Shown here: positions 12,612 to 26,559 of the stretch, in pieces
Numbering within the stretch: the stretch's first letter is position 1
Layout of the letters: each line of letters starts with the position of its first letter
Origin: Sycobia sp. Sy_11
Lineage: Eukaryota; Arthropoda; Insecta; Hymenoptera; Epichrysomallidae
Assembly: GCA_018907035.1 (NCBI GenBank)
Contig: JACCIC010000373.1
Span: 1 to 64,000 of the forward strand
Direction of reading: 5' to 3'
DNA: 64,000 nt
Position numbers and translations under genes: made by a program
Notes under the pieces: model-generated
Seen by the model: only the letters and a program-made list of their open reading frames with translations
Told to the model about the DNA's origin: nothing
The model's database searches: none

Positions 12612-12687
<76 letters not shown>
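12612..12687. repeat. (CA)n microsatellite
   Basis: 76 bp of uninterrupted CA. Confidence 0.97.
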
Positions 12688-12688
<1 letters not shown>

Positions 12689-13749
12689 TAGAGATGCTCG
12701 TCCGCGAGGTATTTCCTTTACGATTTTTCTCTTTCGGTATTATGTCGGTGAGGCTCAAAATGTACGGAAAAACGACGAAACCGAAGAAAAGGAAGAAGAG
12801 AAGGAGGAGGACAAGGAGGAGGAGAAAGGGTCACACCGATGTATTTCTATATAACAAATAAGCACGGGATGCCGAGATTGCCCGATCTCACGTGGATCAT
12901 CCCATTATCTATGCGCTCTCTCTTCTCTCTCCTTCTCTCTCCCACCCCACCCTTTCCAGAGCGCCGGCCAACTGTTGATCATCGCCTAATTTTTATACAT
13001 ATATAAATCGAACGGCGTATTAATATTCCCCTCGCGCGATGTATTAGCCGCGCGGGAATCGTTCGCGCAACGCCCACGTCAATGATGCGCATACGCTCGG
13101 TACGCGCGGACGTTTCAATTCGCTAATTATCGCCGTTAAAGCGCATCGTACGGGCGAATCGGGACACGAAAACGAAGGTGGGCTCGAAATTTCGCCGGGG
13201 ACGCTGTGGGCTTTTCGCCCCGGCCTCCAATTGCATTGCGACTCGCGCGCGCGCGCGCGTTTAACCGCATTCTATTAACTATATTAACCAATTACTTATG
13301 TATTAACCAGATTTGGTCAAATACCGCATGGCTTTACGGATAAAATGAATGGAAACTAATTTATGAAAATACATTGTTAACGATTTTAGGTTTATTTACT
13401 TATATATGTATGTCGATGAGCTTTATTTGTATTGCCCATATATGCTTGTACATTTAGGAATTTCATACTGGGGAATGAAGAAAATTTTGAACGGCCGTTT
13501 TATTCCGCGAACCAGTTGTTCCGATTAAAATTCGAAAAATTTCCTACGAAGAATAAGCTGACATTTGCAAAATTTGCAAGTTTTTTCCATAGAAATACGC
13601 CTACACATGCTAAATTGCCGGTCGAATGGAAAAACTTTATGTTAATTTCGGTCTAAATCGATGTATCTTCCCCTTTATTCTCACTCGCTTTCTTCGCCTT
13701 TGCCTCTGATGTTCGACACGCTTTCGGTTTGCGCCATCTCGTTTCGCGC

Positions 13750-13781
<32 letters not shown>

Positions 13782-14127
13782 CACTTCTCACTGCAATTTT
13801 TGACATTATCACACATCGATGTATCTCCATGATATGCACTTCCTTGCGCTCATCCCCATTCCGATGTACGAACGGAATGACAAACGGATTCTACAAACAA
13901 AAGACACCAATGTTTACGTTTCACTGAAACGTCATTTTCTCTTTATGGACATTTACAGAATGCTCGGTTAAACTTTCGAGGAACTGCGGACCAATTCTAA
14001 ACGTATTCGTAGAAACAGGTGTTACTACTTATTAGAGGGTAAACTAAACGTCTCCTTAATTAATTTTGCATAATACAAGCGAACTTTGCACACGTTTCAG
14101 TAATAAATTTACATCGGAGATGCATCG

Positions 14128-14129
<2 letters not shown>

Positions 14130-14170
<41 letters not shown>
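14130..14170. repeat. (TA)n microsatellite
   Basis: About 41 bp of TA, followed by CACATG. Confidence 0.95.
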
Positions 14171-14175
<5 letters not shown>

Positions 14176-15110
14176 GTATAATTATTAACATTCAAAATGC
14201 GAGAACATAATCAATCATGGCGTAAGCACTGGATGAGCCGTGCCGCTCTCGAGTCTGTGCGCGTACATGCTATGTATATAAATGGCACACGCATACACAC
14301 GCACGTGGGGGCATTCACGGTCGGCACGACTGGCTTTTTAAACGACGACGTTGGGACGGCGCGAGACCTAATAATTTCAGTTATAAATTACGGAAATTAC
14401 GAGCGCTTAGAGACCATCCTTGCATCCCTTATCAGAGCGCGCGGTGGGGGGGGGTGGGGGTTGTAAGTGCAGCCGTCGGGGCTTAAAACGAGACGCATTG
14501 TTTATGTATGGCGTTTAAGTAGCCGAGCTATCGATATATACACGTATATAGATGTACGCGTGCTTCCTCGCATCCGAAGCGAAGAGATTACCATTTATGA
14601 ATGTATAGCATAGTGTTAGAGAAGAGGATGTACTACGCGAACATTATATATATATATATATACACTTACGTGCATGGTCGACACAAGCGATGTATTTTAG
14701 ATTTTATTAAAATTAGAGCTATTATGTAGTATTAGGATATGAAAAATTGGACTCGTATAGAAGCTTGGTTAAAACAATAGTGTGTATATATATGCACTTT
14801 TTAATAATGTAATGTTCGTATATACTTAAATAAACTAGAAAATACTAAAAATACCGGGGCTCGATGTCGCGGTAATCTCGAGTTAACTGGCCAGGTCCGA
14901 AACGAATCCGTCACTCTGGCTTACATAGCGATCTCCCACTTATTAAATTAAATTCAACAGCCGAGCAAATTAAGTGCTCACATAAATAATTTCAAGCCTG
15001 ATCCTGCACGAATGGCCGATATTCACGGCGCACATCGGCCGATTACCGATCGTCAGTGCTATATAGGCATAGCAATTATAAACAATTTCAAAGTTATTAA
15101 TTTCTACAAC

Positions 15111-15112
<2 letters not shown>

Positions 15113-15160
<48 letters not shown>
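15113..15160. repeat. (TA)n microsatellite
   Basis: About 48 bp of pure TA. Confidence 0.95.
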
Positions 15161-15164
<4 letters not shown>

Positions 15165-15405
15165 CTGTAATTTAATGCGAGCCATTTATTAGTTGTGGAT
15201 TAAAATTCAATTTTCCCCCGTATATTATATGCGCTCGCGCACTACTGACTCATCGTTGCTTATCCCGTCTTATTATATGCGAGGATTAAATTGAATTCCG
15301 AAGATTTGAGGAACTTGCAATTGAAAATTGGCACCGAAATAGCAGAACTAAATGTAGAAGTCATGTGCCCGCTGACGCACATTTCCGTGGAATTTACTCT
15401 CTAAC

Positions 15406-15407
<2 letters not shown>

Positions 15408-15445
<38 letters not shown>
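15408..15445. repeat. (TC)n microsatellite
   Basis: About 38 bp of TC, degenerating into CT-rich sequence to about 15,470. Confidence 0.95.
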
Positions 15446-15447
<2 letters not shown>

Positions 15448-17068
15448 CCTCTCGCTCTCCCTCTCTTTATTTTCTTTATATCGCAGACGTTAGCAGACAC
15501 GTCGGTAAAAGTAAACCGCTCGCGTGCTCTCCCAAGAGTCTTCCTTAATATTAATTAAGCGACTACCTCTCAGTATCCCTCCCCACGTACATATAGACCC
15601 CGTCCGCGCACCTTCCGTCCCGCGTGCGTCAAAGCCCAGCCCCCACCCCCTCCACCGCCCCCGAAAAGCTTTCCCGAGAGGAATGGCCGCGTACAACCGC
15701 TCCGTCTCCCCCCCCCTCCCCCGTCCCACCCCATTCTCTCCCCAGCCCCGTCGTCACGGGCATCGAACCGCTCGCTCGGTCGCTCGTTCGTACGTATAAT
15801 GGCGATGTCGTGTTTTAACGTCGGCCAGTGAAATCGCGGGTGGGGGGGGGGAGGAGGGGATGAGGATGCTCGCGTTTCGCGAGGGTCATTGTCGCCGGCT
15901 AGAAAGCTCATCGCAGTAGAAGGACGAGTGGAGTGAGTGGGGGGGGGGGACATGCTAATGGATCACCGTGGGTTCTTTATGGGGGGAGGGTATGGGGATT
16001 TTTAAGTGTATACGGTATATTCAATTAATTACGGGTAAGATCGCTTTGGTGCATTAATTCTGATTGCTTGTGGACGAGCAGCGGAACGGCGGTGGTGAGC
16101 GAGTGGGACGCGGTCGTATCTTTCGATGTATGAATCGCGCACTTTACGGCATTATTTCACGGACTCTTTACAAGATCGTACATCTGTTGCTACACGTTGA
16201 ACTAGTAGAGAAACAATTAATTCCGCCTTGAAAATCTCGTCGTGTGCCGACTTCCATGCGAAATGGAAAAAATGAAACTGTGCGTAAACCGCTGTCGTTG
16301 CATATATCGTCTGCGCGTTCGCGCCTGTTACTACTTCGGCGCGCTGCGGGCGCGCGTTCGTTACTGCCGATTCGCTCGAGCGCGCGATTAGTCCCGAAAT
16401 ACAATGCGATACAATTTCTTTCTTCCCCCCCCCCCTCAAGTAACTTTTGTAATCGTCACTCACGGCTTTGCGTATATTTGCGCTTGTCGCGAAGTAATAT
16501 TATATGCGTATACGGCTACCCCCCCCCCTACACTTGGGCAGTGAAAAGGGACATTTTTTTTGTTGCCTCGCTCCTTTACACATAAATTTTTGCAAAGTAT
16601 ACGCGGTACGCGAATTTTCGGAAAATAACCTGGTTTTAGAATGTAAACGTGTACCTAAATTTCGGTGTCTCTGAATACCAGAAAACTTGGAAGAAAATTA
16701 ATTATTAATCTTACTGATATGAGAGAATATTAACAAACAAGCTGCAAATTTTCTAAAAAAACAAAACATTATTTATGCAATTCTTAACTGTCGTTCAATT
16801 ATCTGGATTTAATATTAAAGCAACACGAGTTTTTAAGAAGAATCTCGGTTTCACATCATCAATTACAATCACATTAAACGAGTCGTTGCGCAAGATTCGA
16901 ATAATGAATATTTGTCAAACACAACAACACAACAACACATACATACACGCGCACACAAATACGCGCAATCATTCTTGCAGTAGTACTGTCTTCAGAAGTA
17001 TCGAGAGAGACAGGCGGTTACATGAAAAAAACCGCTCGTACTCGCGATAGCTTGTAATTCGAGTCACA

Positions 17069-17114
<46 letters not shown>
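17069..17114. repeat. (TC)n microsatellite
   Basis: About 46 bp of uninterrupted CT. Confidence 0.95.
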
Positions 17115-17118
<4 letters not shown>

Positions 17119-18669
17119 CGCACTACCCTCAGTCAAGCCTGACTCTGTCTATGTATATATGTTTGAACGCGTCGGCTTTAATCGTCGTTATTGCCTCGGC
17201 GGTATGTCAACCGCGCGCGGTCCTCGAACGAACGAGTGAAAAATAAATAAAATTCACGCGAAGGTACCACAAGCTATCGAGAAGTTCTCTGTCCCCTCCC
17301 ACCCTCTCTCACTCTCTTCGTATTTGTTCGACGGTCGCGCGCTGCTGGCAGAATTGGACGGTGGAAGGGAGCGCGCGGACACGGATCGATAGCCCAATGA
17401 CAATCTCGCGCAAGCATCGCTTTTCAGTATAACGAGTCGAACTCGCGGTCGCGTCCTTACGCTGACGATCTGGCAACTTCCCTCTCACCACCCCCCCTCC
17501 CCCATCAAACCCAGCGTCTATTACACAGGAAAAGAACTAGAACGCAAAGAGCCGTTCGAGTTTCGCCCTCGGGCGGAATTGAAATCGCGCGCGCACGGGA
17601 AAAATACATTCGAGGTCGGAAAAATTGATCGGTGCGAGAAATATTTGTCGTCCCGCCGAATGATTTCGTCACCGTGGTAAATGTGTGGCAGTAGGCACCG
17701 GTGCATAACTGCGTGTATGTGTCTCTGCGCGCGCGTGCACTATCTTTATTTTACATCAGGAAATAAAAAAAAAAAAAATTTTAGATTAAAATAATTTTAT
17801 TCCAAAGCTCCTACGAGATTTAAGAACGCCGAGCTCGTCCTTGGCTAATAAAAAACTTTGCCTTCGATTTACAGTCCATATTTTCAACCGTCAACGGAGT
17901 GACAATTATTAATATCGAAAGTTTTAAGATATTATTCAATCTAACCATTGTTAAAAGATCTGTTCTAATCGTGAAATTGATTTACTTTTAAAAATGAAGT
18001 TCTGGTCTTGCACGGGTTAACGAGTTTTTGGATTGTTGGGATACGTCGTTATCAGCATAGTTAGTTACCGGTACCTATAGTCTATCGAATAAATACGTTA
18101 ACTATTCACGTTTTTCATAAAAATGTGATTTTTCACCGACACGAAGCCGATATAAAAAGCATGATTGAGATGAAAAACGTTGAAAACTTGCATAATACTA
18201 GCATACGGTGCATAGATCGTCGCTTATTGGCGCACTTGCCTCGTACAGAAGTACGGTGTAGACGAAAGCAAAGTGAGCGAGACGAAGGGACAGAAGACCC
18301 TTTGAAGTCGGATTTGCTCCAGTCTTTCGGATCCCTGCACTGGAACGTGCGCCCGCGCCGTGCGGAAAAGTTACTCTGGCACCGCACTGGACTTGCAACT
18401 GCGAGGTGCGGCCGTATAAGATCTTCATCCTCTCTGCTGGATTTAAAATTCCTCCTCCTCTCCTCCTCCTCCTCCTCTTCTTCTTCCTCTTCGTCTTCTT
18501 GGGCGGCCCTTTGAGAATAATTCTCGATTGGTTCTCGGAAGGGTTTTGGAGCGGGAACGTGGAGGGGGCGGCGGAGAACCTTACGCCGCTACGGTGGAGA
18601 TCCCTCGCGCAACGGAGGGCGGCCTCGAGGATATGGTAAATTTAACGCACGAAAGGTTGGTCGGTGTAA

Positions 18670-18697
18670 TTTTTTTTTTTTTTTTTTTTTTTTTTTT
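18670..18697. repeat. Poly-T tract
   Basis: A T run of about 28 bp, with no recognisable retroelement body attached. Confidence 0.9.
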
Positions 18698-18901
18698 GTC
18701 AGTGTGCTTTTACTCGACGATATTCGCGGCGTTGCCTCTTCTTCGTCTTCTTTCTTTAAACCAATTAAAGGCAGTTTTGGCAATTATTTGCAATTACTTT
18801 AAATTATCGTTGAAACGCCACTATGCGAAATTAGATGATTAGTTGAAAAAAAAACATTCCTTGGAAGCAGAAAAATGATTCCCAATCTTCGATACCGCAT
18901 T

Positions 18902-18904
18902 GCG

Positions 18905-18938
<34 letters not shown>
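18902..18938. repeat. (GC)n(AC)n composite repeat
   Basis: An alternating purine-pyrimidine GC tract merges into an AC tract, a Z-DNA-prone composition. Confidence 0.9.
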
Positions 18939-19170
18939 GGAACGACGGCGGAACGCGTGTGGGAAGACGGATTCTCGTGCAGAGCAGACCGCGCGACGGA
19001 CTGCATTGCAATTATCGGACGCGTCCACGATAGCGCCACAACGCGCACTGATACCGTCGATCGCAGGCCGGGCGATCGCGCGGGGTCTAGAAAACCTCGG
19101 CAAATCCGCGTACGATATACAATTGAACGTTGCGAGTATACGCGTTTTCAATATTGCAAGTACGAAGGGT

Positions 19171-19171
<1 letters not shown>

Positions 19172-19215
<44 letters not shown>
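19172..19215. repeat. (GA)n microsatellite
   Basis: About 43 bp of GA. Confidence 0.95.
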
Positions 19216-19218
<3 letters not shown>

Positions 19219-20099
19219 GAGGATGGGAGACCAAGCATCGGTAGATTTCAATTTATACACGCGGCTTGGCGATAAAGACAATATTCACCCGCAAACACCT
19301 GTTTGCCCATTAAATAGCTTGGGGACTAAATTTTCTTTGTTTTCTCTTCGAATTTCTCGGTGGGCCCGATTTATATACAGAAATTGATATTACGACAATA
19401 CGCATATGTCAATGGCATTGTTTAAAATTTCCACAATGCCAATTCGTATGTCTATGTATGCCGATTCGTGCGATTCCGGATGTTTTAACGCTTGTTCGCG
19501 TTCCTCGACGCGTCACCTCAGATTTTCAAGAATTTCATACCCGAATAATCGTCACTTTAAAAATAAAAATGCACAGAAACAGTCTCTATAATATCTTCGT
19601 ATTCTATATTATCTAGTTTTAATTTACATCCTCGGCAATGGGCGCAAGGCTTTCTTTGTCAATCCATCCGTACGCATCGATATGATTACGTTCCCATCGA
19701 CATCGCCATTATTTACCGGTAATAACGTATACTCTCTGGATATAATGGCATTACATTTGTTATTTGTGAAGTGTACAAGCAGTTGCCGATATATCGTGTA
19801 CATATATATAACGGTTTGGAAGACGAATATCGATCCAAAGGAAGATAGAGCGGGCCATCCCCCCCCCGCCCGCCACCAACTATATTCTATATACCTTATG
19901 TTTCCGCACTTTCGTGCGCTTTCTCAAATATCACGAGATCCCATTATATTACGTCGCGCCGCTCTTTGCGCCATTAGAATAATTCGAATGCGAACAGCTG
20001 GGAGAGCATTCTGCGCACGATTGTAATATCGATCGTAGGACACGTGGCGCTGGTTATCTTCTGCCTATTTTCCGATACTGGAAAAACGTCTCCGGATCT

Positions 20100-20100
<1 letters not shown>

Positions 20101-20141
<41 letters not shown>
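20101..20141. repeat. (GA)n microsatellite
   Basis: 41 bp of pure GA. Confidence 0.95.
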
Positions 20142-20142
<1 letters not shown>

Positions 20143-20733
20143 CCTGGGCGAGTCGCCGACGAGACAAAAAGTTGGTGGGAACAATGTCCGAGTTGCTTGA
20201 TTGTACGTTAGTCTTAAAGTAATTTTTGAATTTATTACGTAGCTTACTGGGCAGAAGAACTGGAGAGTCGATTGGACGATTGCATTACAATGCATATTGA
20301 ATGAGTTGGACACTTTTATTATTATTATTATTTCAGGACAGTTACAATCAAGAATATTTTTGTATTTTAGATTCTTTAACACTTCGGGGATGATTGTAAA
20401 CAAGTACAAATAAGAACAGTCTGCATATAAATCAACTTCTTTTGTTCCTAAGTTTTTTTTTTTTTTTTTTTTGAAAATATGTAAGACGTTAAACTAGAAT
20501 TTAATTAAACTTTTGAGATGCTCTAGCGCCGATATTTAACGCGTTCGACACAGTCATGCGGGTGCCTCTCGCATTCGTGTTTCACACTTACGCGACGCCT
20601 TCTTCGTAAGTGGTAACTTTTGCCATTACGAGAAGCAATAATTGCATCGTACGCAAAAGTTTAATTGTATAGGATTTTGAACGGATTTGCGTTTAATAAC
20701 GAGATGTTGCCGCATCGAGTATTTCTGGTAAAT

Positions 20734-20734
<1 letters not shown>

Positions 20735-20768
<34 letters not shown>
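20735..20768. repeat. (GA)n microsatellite
   Basis: About 34 bp of GA. A short CT tract of the opposite polarity follows at about 20,829-20,842. Confidence 0.95.
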
Positions 20769-20771
<3 letters not shown>

Positions 20772-21730
20772 CGAAACAAGCTTATTCAGAACTTTTCGAT
20801 TGTCGAAGTGTCCTTATTTCTGAGACTCGCTCTCTCTCTCTCTTCCTCCATCGTTGAAAAGACCAAGAAGATTCACCTTGGGTGACCAAAATAAACTCGC
20901 GGAGATTCAGCGAACTGACGAACGATATACAGTGTAAACGAATGATTTTGTAAAAAACCATCCGAGAAAAGCGCAATTTTACGGAACGCCGCACGAACGC
21001 CATTGGTTTTACGAATAATTATTGGCGTACAGAACTCTCCCCTCAGCTCGTTATGTATGGACGTGCGCAGGTAAAAAAAATTGTTGTTAATGCAGCAATC
21101 CGTGAGGTGGGGGGGGGGGATCATCTGTGTAAATATATTTAAATCTATATATAGTATATATCTATAGTTAGAAGATATGAGCACTGAAAGTTAGCGTTCG
21201 GTACATATTTCCTTCTCGAGCAGTCTTTTGTAATACATACACGATAGTTTAGCCGATGAATATTATCGCGTAATCTTCTGGACTGTTCATTTATATACAC
21301 GCGACTCTCTTATATTTGGATTATCGAACGCGTTTGAAAAAGAGCTTTCATGAAACAATGCGCCCGGGGCTTCATTACTTAGCCCTTTGCATTAAATACA
21401 TATCAGTGCATTAATCTGTGATGAAAATTTAGCACTAATTGGTAAACAATAATAATAATAATAATAATAATATACGAAAATTTTATTCCAAAAAAAATAT
21501 ATATATATATATTTGAAGAACATCGTTAAATTTGGAGATTTCACGTTTAAAAAAAGAATTCGACGCGCCGGTGCTATTACAATTTTTTAGGCAGGCGCTT
21601 CGCGAATATAAGTCAACAGAGTAATATATACGCTCCACGCGTGCCCGTATATTACGACGCTTACTCTGAACGCCAGCGGGGAATTTTTCGATAATCGTAC
21701 GGGCTCACCTCGCGCAAAATACGCGGAGTC

Positions 21731-21737
<7 letters not shown>

Positions 21738-21773
<36 letters not shown>
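21738..21773. repeat. (GA)n microsatellite
   Basis: About 36 bp of GA. Confidence 0.95.
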
Positions 21774-21777
<4 letters not shown>

Positions 21778-23660
21778 TACAGCGGACATACCAAGTTGTC
21801 GGTCTCATCCTCGTACGTCGCCGAGGCTCTCATTCCGGAATCTCCGTCTCCCCTATATCGCACCTCCAAAAATACCCATCGCGAGCGATATTCGGCTCTA
21901 ATAGCTCGATGCGTCCCCGGGGTACGGGATGCGCGGTGAACGTGGAAGGTGGTGCGGTGACGTTCCGTTCTTGGCCGCCGATCATTCTGGAAAATTTTTT
22001 TTTTGAAGCGAATAGCCCAGACTTCGTCGGGGGCGCTTTTCCATCCCTCGCAATTTTCGATAACGATATGCAGCTCACGAGAGACCGATAGTAGGCCTCG
22101 GGACTGGCGTCACAATTGTACACGTCCTCGAGACGAGGAAAGCAACGAACGAGCTGCAATCGTCCGAGAATTTTTGGCAAATCTTGCGAATATACGAGTT
22201 TTGCTTGTGCATTCGTAAAACGACAGGATTAATTATCTAGAAGCAAGTTAGAGCGAATTTCCGTGATTTTTGATGCTGATTATTTATTGTAAAATTTCAA
22301 AGAAATAACGCACGAATGAACCTTAAGTATTCGATCGTCATAATAATCGTCATTTTATTTTTCCAGAATATAGGTAAAACCATCAGATTTCAATTCAAAA
22401 TCAGTTTTCTCGTTAATTTTAATTTACTTTTTTTCTCGATTATTCTACAGATCAGCAATATGGCCAGCCCGTGCGAACTCGTGCTTTAGCATAGATTTTT
22501 AAAAACTTATTAATTTTCAATATTTTCCCGGTAACTCCTATATTGAAATTTGTTCATCGCAATCTCACAATTGCAAATTTCTTATTTTATTTGTGTCTGC
22601 CAAGTTTTGAGGACCTACCTTAAATATACTATACATATGTGGATATTTATCTGTTAGTCCAACTGCCGTTACTTTCTCCTCGATTTTCTGGCCCCTTTAT
22701 CCGGTATACAAATGTTCCAGGGCATTGGTAGACGGACGGCGTGCCGCTCACGTGCCAGTAGATGGGACGAAACGATGCCCTTTGGCAGCCCCGTTCGACG
22801 AACGCTGACGTTCGATTCTTCGCTCGTTCAGGTCTCGCGAAGTCAGCCGATAAGAAGGTCGCCGATTCGAATACGGGACGAGGCAGCTTTTTATTTTTCA
22901 ACCTCGACCGTGCTCCTGTGTGTTTGTGTGTACGGTCGTTGCAGAACACGAATTCCTCTCTCTCTGTGCGGTGCGATAAAAAAAAGAAGGGGGCGGGGCG
23001 ACAAATCTAATAGATTTCTCGTTAGCTCGATTATCGCAGCGGTCGAAAACTCGAGAGAACCAAACGTCAATACAGAGATGCGCGCGCAGGAGGCAAAAAT
23101 CGTTGGGCGGCAGGGGGGGGGGAATGCGCGACGCTAAGCTAAAGCGATCAGAGGGGTTAGAGTTCCGATACATAGACTCTGAATCACCTTTTGCTCGCCA
23201 GCGCGTTTGTCTGGAGATTTATTGTCGTGATTGGTTATTGACACAGTGCCGTGCATAGGACACGCTTTATTGACAGAACAAATATATATGTACGATCGAA
23301 TTGAACCCGATTTGCCTCGACTTGCGTACGCCCCGGCACGTGAGAAATTCTATAATGCTCGGCGCGTTAAGTGAGCATTGTTTCTCTCATCCTCCTCTAT
23401 ATCTACGGCTCGCCATTAAATTCGGACAATGGGAAGGATTTTTAACAATGGATGCTTAATGTACATGGGGCAATTGTACGTCCCGTACAGAGATACCCGT
23501 CCTTAATTTTATATATTGGTAATTTAGCGTTGAGCAATGGTAAATATAACAATCGTCAGAAACAGAAGTCGTCAAAGAGAAATCTGAAGAGAAAAACTCA
23601 AACGAACAATTCGCGAACTGCTTTATCTAAATTAGAGTTGTTGGATGGCGAAATACGATT

Positions 23661-23662
23661 CC

Positions 23663-23705
<43 letters not shown>

Positions 23706-23718
23706 CTCTCGCTCTCTT
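23661..23718. repeat. (TC)n microsatellite
   Basis: About 58 bp of TC with CCC and TCG interruptions. Confidence 0.95.
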
Positions 23719-24326
23719 TTTCTATGCGTGTGTGTGTCCAATTATTTATTAAGTATAATTAGCTCTCGTCGAAGAATGCATATGTCCAGGAATGTTTACT
23801 ATTTTTATAATTGCTGCGAGTCTCGTATGCACAAATAATTACAAGTACAAAACACGCGTGTAGTTTATTAGAAATTTACTTTCTAAAGGTTTCAAAAAGA
23901 AAAAAAAAATACGGCACAACTTTTTTTCACTTGAAATTCACTCTTCTTCTTATTCTAAATCCAATGCTCAGAGGTGGATCGTCACTTGTTTAAGAGATAT
24001 TAACCGTGCAATAACGTTTGACGTCAACTTCAAATCGAAGTAAAATTCGAAATCATTATCTATATCGACCCCCCCCCCCAATCCCATCAGCCGCCATACC
24101 ATTGCCAAAGTATTCGAGTCCGTCTGAAAGTCATAAAAGTCTAACATCCCGTGCACGATGGCCGCACTTCTGAAACCGTATCAGTTCCTTCTTTTTCGGC
24201 GAATTTCGTCGAGAAATAAGCACCAATTGCGTCGGCAGGTGGCGGTTGAGTGGACGAAGGGACGTCCTGGAAATTGGACCTCTTTCCGTTCGTTTTTATG
24301 GAAAGAATAAGAAGAAGAAGGAAGAC

Positions 24327-24352
24327 AAAAAAAAAAAAAAAAAAAAAAAAAA
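24327..24352. repeat. Poly-A tract after (AAG)n
   Basis: An A26 run is preceded by AAG/GAA units. Confidence 0.9.
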
Positions 24353-26083
24353 GACAGGCGATCCATCCGAGCCGGGGCGCGCGAGCGTCGACGATGGCTC
24401 TCGGGCCGATGGAGTCGCCTCGAACGATTCTGTGTGCCTGTGGTGGCGCGTGCGTGCCAGGCCGACGCCGACTATATAATACGCATATAAAGAAGAGTTT
24501 GCGCGAAGTGCGTATATAAATAAAAAGGAGCTTCGGAATGGAAACGATTTTATGTACCAAGAATTTACGGTCCCTCGGTTATTCCGCAGGGCTTTGCGGA
24601 GATGACGAGAGAGAGAAAGAGAGAGGAGAGAGAGGGAGAGAGAGATTGCGAGAGAGGTATACCACGAGATTGTTCTATATAATAATTTAATACGACTTTT
24701 TGCTCTCTATTCGCTGTGCGCGTTGCGGCCGATAAAAATAGCGCCCTCAAATCTCTCCCGCATATCCTATTGGTATTTATACATATATAGAGCCCGCGCG
24801 CGCCGGTATTGGTGAAAATATTGATTTTGAGCATTTTCCGTGTCGGATGCTGGGCGAAAAAAAGGTCATGCAAAGTAACGAGAACATATATACAGACATA
24901 CAGGACGGTGGAGCCTATTTTTGTAAAATCCACAGCTTATTTCGCGCGCCTTTGAAGTTCTTTTGTGTGTGGGTGTGTGTGTGTGTGTGTGTTTAAGAGG
25001 GATGTCGGAGTAAAAAATTCGACGGACATGATAATACCAAGGAGGTGTTTCCTCGATTAAACGATTTTAAAGCATGGCGAGTGGCAAAATATACTGTGAC
25101 AAACGAGAGCCAGTTTCCACCGAGAGACATCAAAACAAAAAAAAAAAACAAAACAAAAAAATCTATACGATTCATTCGTGTTTGTGCAAAACGAGCATTC
25201 GTGGCGAAAGTTGCCAAATACAACGCAAGCCGGTAAACAACGTACGACGTAAGCAAATGCACGAGACGCGTCGTAAAAAGAACCATCTGTTTCTCGATTG
25301 GATTCATTTTCAAGCAGTAATCATATTCGAACGTTTGCTAAACGTCGTCTGCCCTCGTGCTCGCTTATTTATTTTTCCTCTAAGGATTTCCGCTCTCTTA
25401 ATCGTTAACGTAAGAAATGAGAAGAAAACTTCAGCGTATATTTCATCTATTTGTATTTTTATTACGATATATAATCCTTTGGTTTAATAATTAGGATTTC
25501 TTATGCAAATCTTGCATAACATCGTATTTTCTACAATGGAAATTTTGTAACTTAGGAAGATACTTACTACTAAATCTCTTTTAACAGTTGCTTTTGCACT
25601 TTTTGTCTTTGTTTTTCACATACATCATCCGATAACAGTGCCTAATACTATATCCTATAGTTTGTCGCTCGAATCTTTCGCTTTTCAATACGTATTTCAA
25701 TTAAGACTGTCGGCACTCTTGTATCTTAATTCATTAGATCCTCTACATTATCATTTTTTAAATTGGATTTTTCAGTACATTCGTTTATATCCTACAGGAT
25801 TTATCGAATCAACGCCTATAGCTACTGTACGCTAAGTTTAGCTCTTCGACTATTACAACTAACCTTACACTACTTCTCAGTATATAACACTTTGCCTCGC
25901 AGTACGATTGTCACATTTTCAATCTTTGTTCTGAATCCGTCTCCTTCATCCCTACCTATATCAATACTAAACAAATGCATTACTCCGTCTGCTTTCCCAT
26001 TTTCCCATCTTTGCTTTGTTTTTCCAAGCCTTTACTATAATTCCCCCTGATCTTTATCCCAACGACGACCCTCGACATCCTCA

Positions 26084-26084
<1 letters not shown>

Positions 26085-26125
<41 letters not shown>
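26085..26125. repeat. (TC)n microsatellite
   Basis: About 41 bp of TC. Confidence 0.95.
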
Positions 26126-26128
<3 letters not shown>

Positions 26129-26559
26129 ACCCAATCGCTTTACTACCCTTATTCTCGTCCATGGCGGGAGAAACGCGAAAGGCGGTCGGGTGTTAACGAT
26201 ATTTTCTTTGCACACACTCGTCCGCGTGCAGCACACATGTAGCCGTGCATGGGATGATGTAATTTACGCGGCTCCTCGGAGCTGTAATTGCGCCGGATTT
26301 CATTTGTCGAGTTCTGTCTCCGCGCGCGCTGGATAGGGACGACGAGTATATTTAGACGGTCGTGCCTCCGATGTATACGCCTGTGTACCTAAATGGAAGA
26401 GGATGGGCGAGATCAAAGCTCGGGTTTATATATATTGTTGGTAGTCGAATACAACTGAAATGGGATTTGCTACGGATTAGGTCTAATTATATACCTGAAA
26501 TAATGTAATTATCCGACGAGTTCGTCGAGCATTATGTGCAGTATATCGGTAAAACATGA

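Larger units (their letters stand above)
12000..18000. other. Non-coding, mixed stretch
   Basis: No gene was recognised. Contents are an (AAC)n run, a 76-bp (CA)n, a compact 31-nt hairpin, CpG-rich patches (about 13,020-13,260, 15,500-15,960 and 16,100-16,420) and several TA and TC arrays. A purine-rich (GAAG)-type run lies at about 12,780-12,830. Open frames are low-complexity or under 90 codons with no domain I know. Confidence 0.6.

Noticed and set aside
15755..15790. GGTTCGA-like B-box on the minus strand, possible tRNA
   Set aside because: No acceptor stem, A-box or anticodon arm can be built around it.
22712..23137. 141-codon + strand frame in a CpG-rich patch
   Set aside because: Arg/Ser-rich composition with a GT-repeat-encoded Val-Cys run; no domain, and the frame is open because of GC content.
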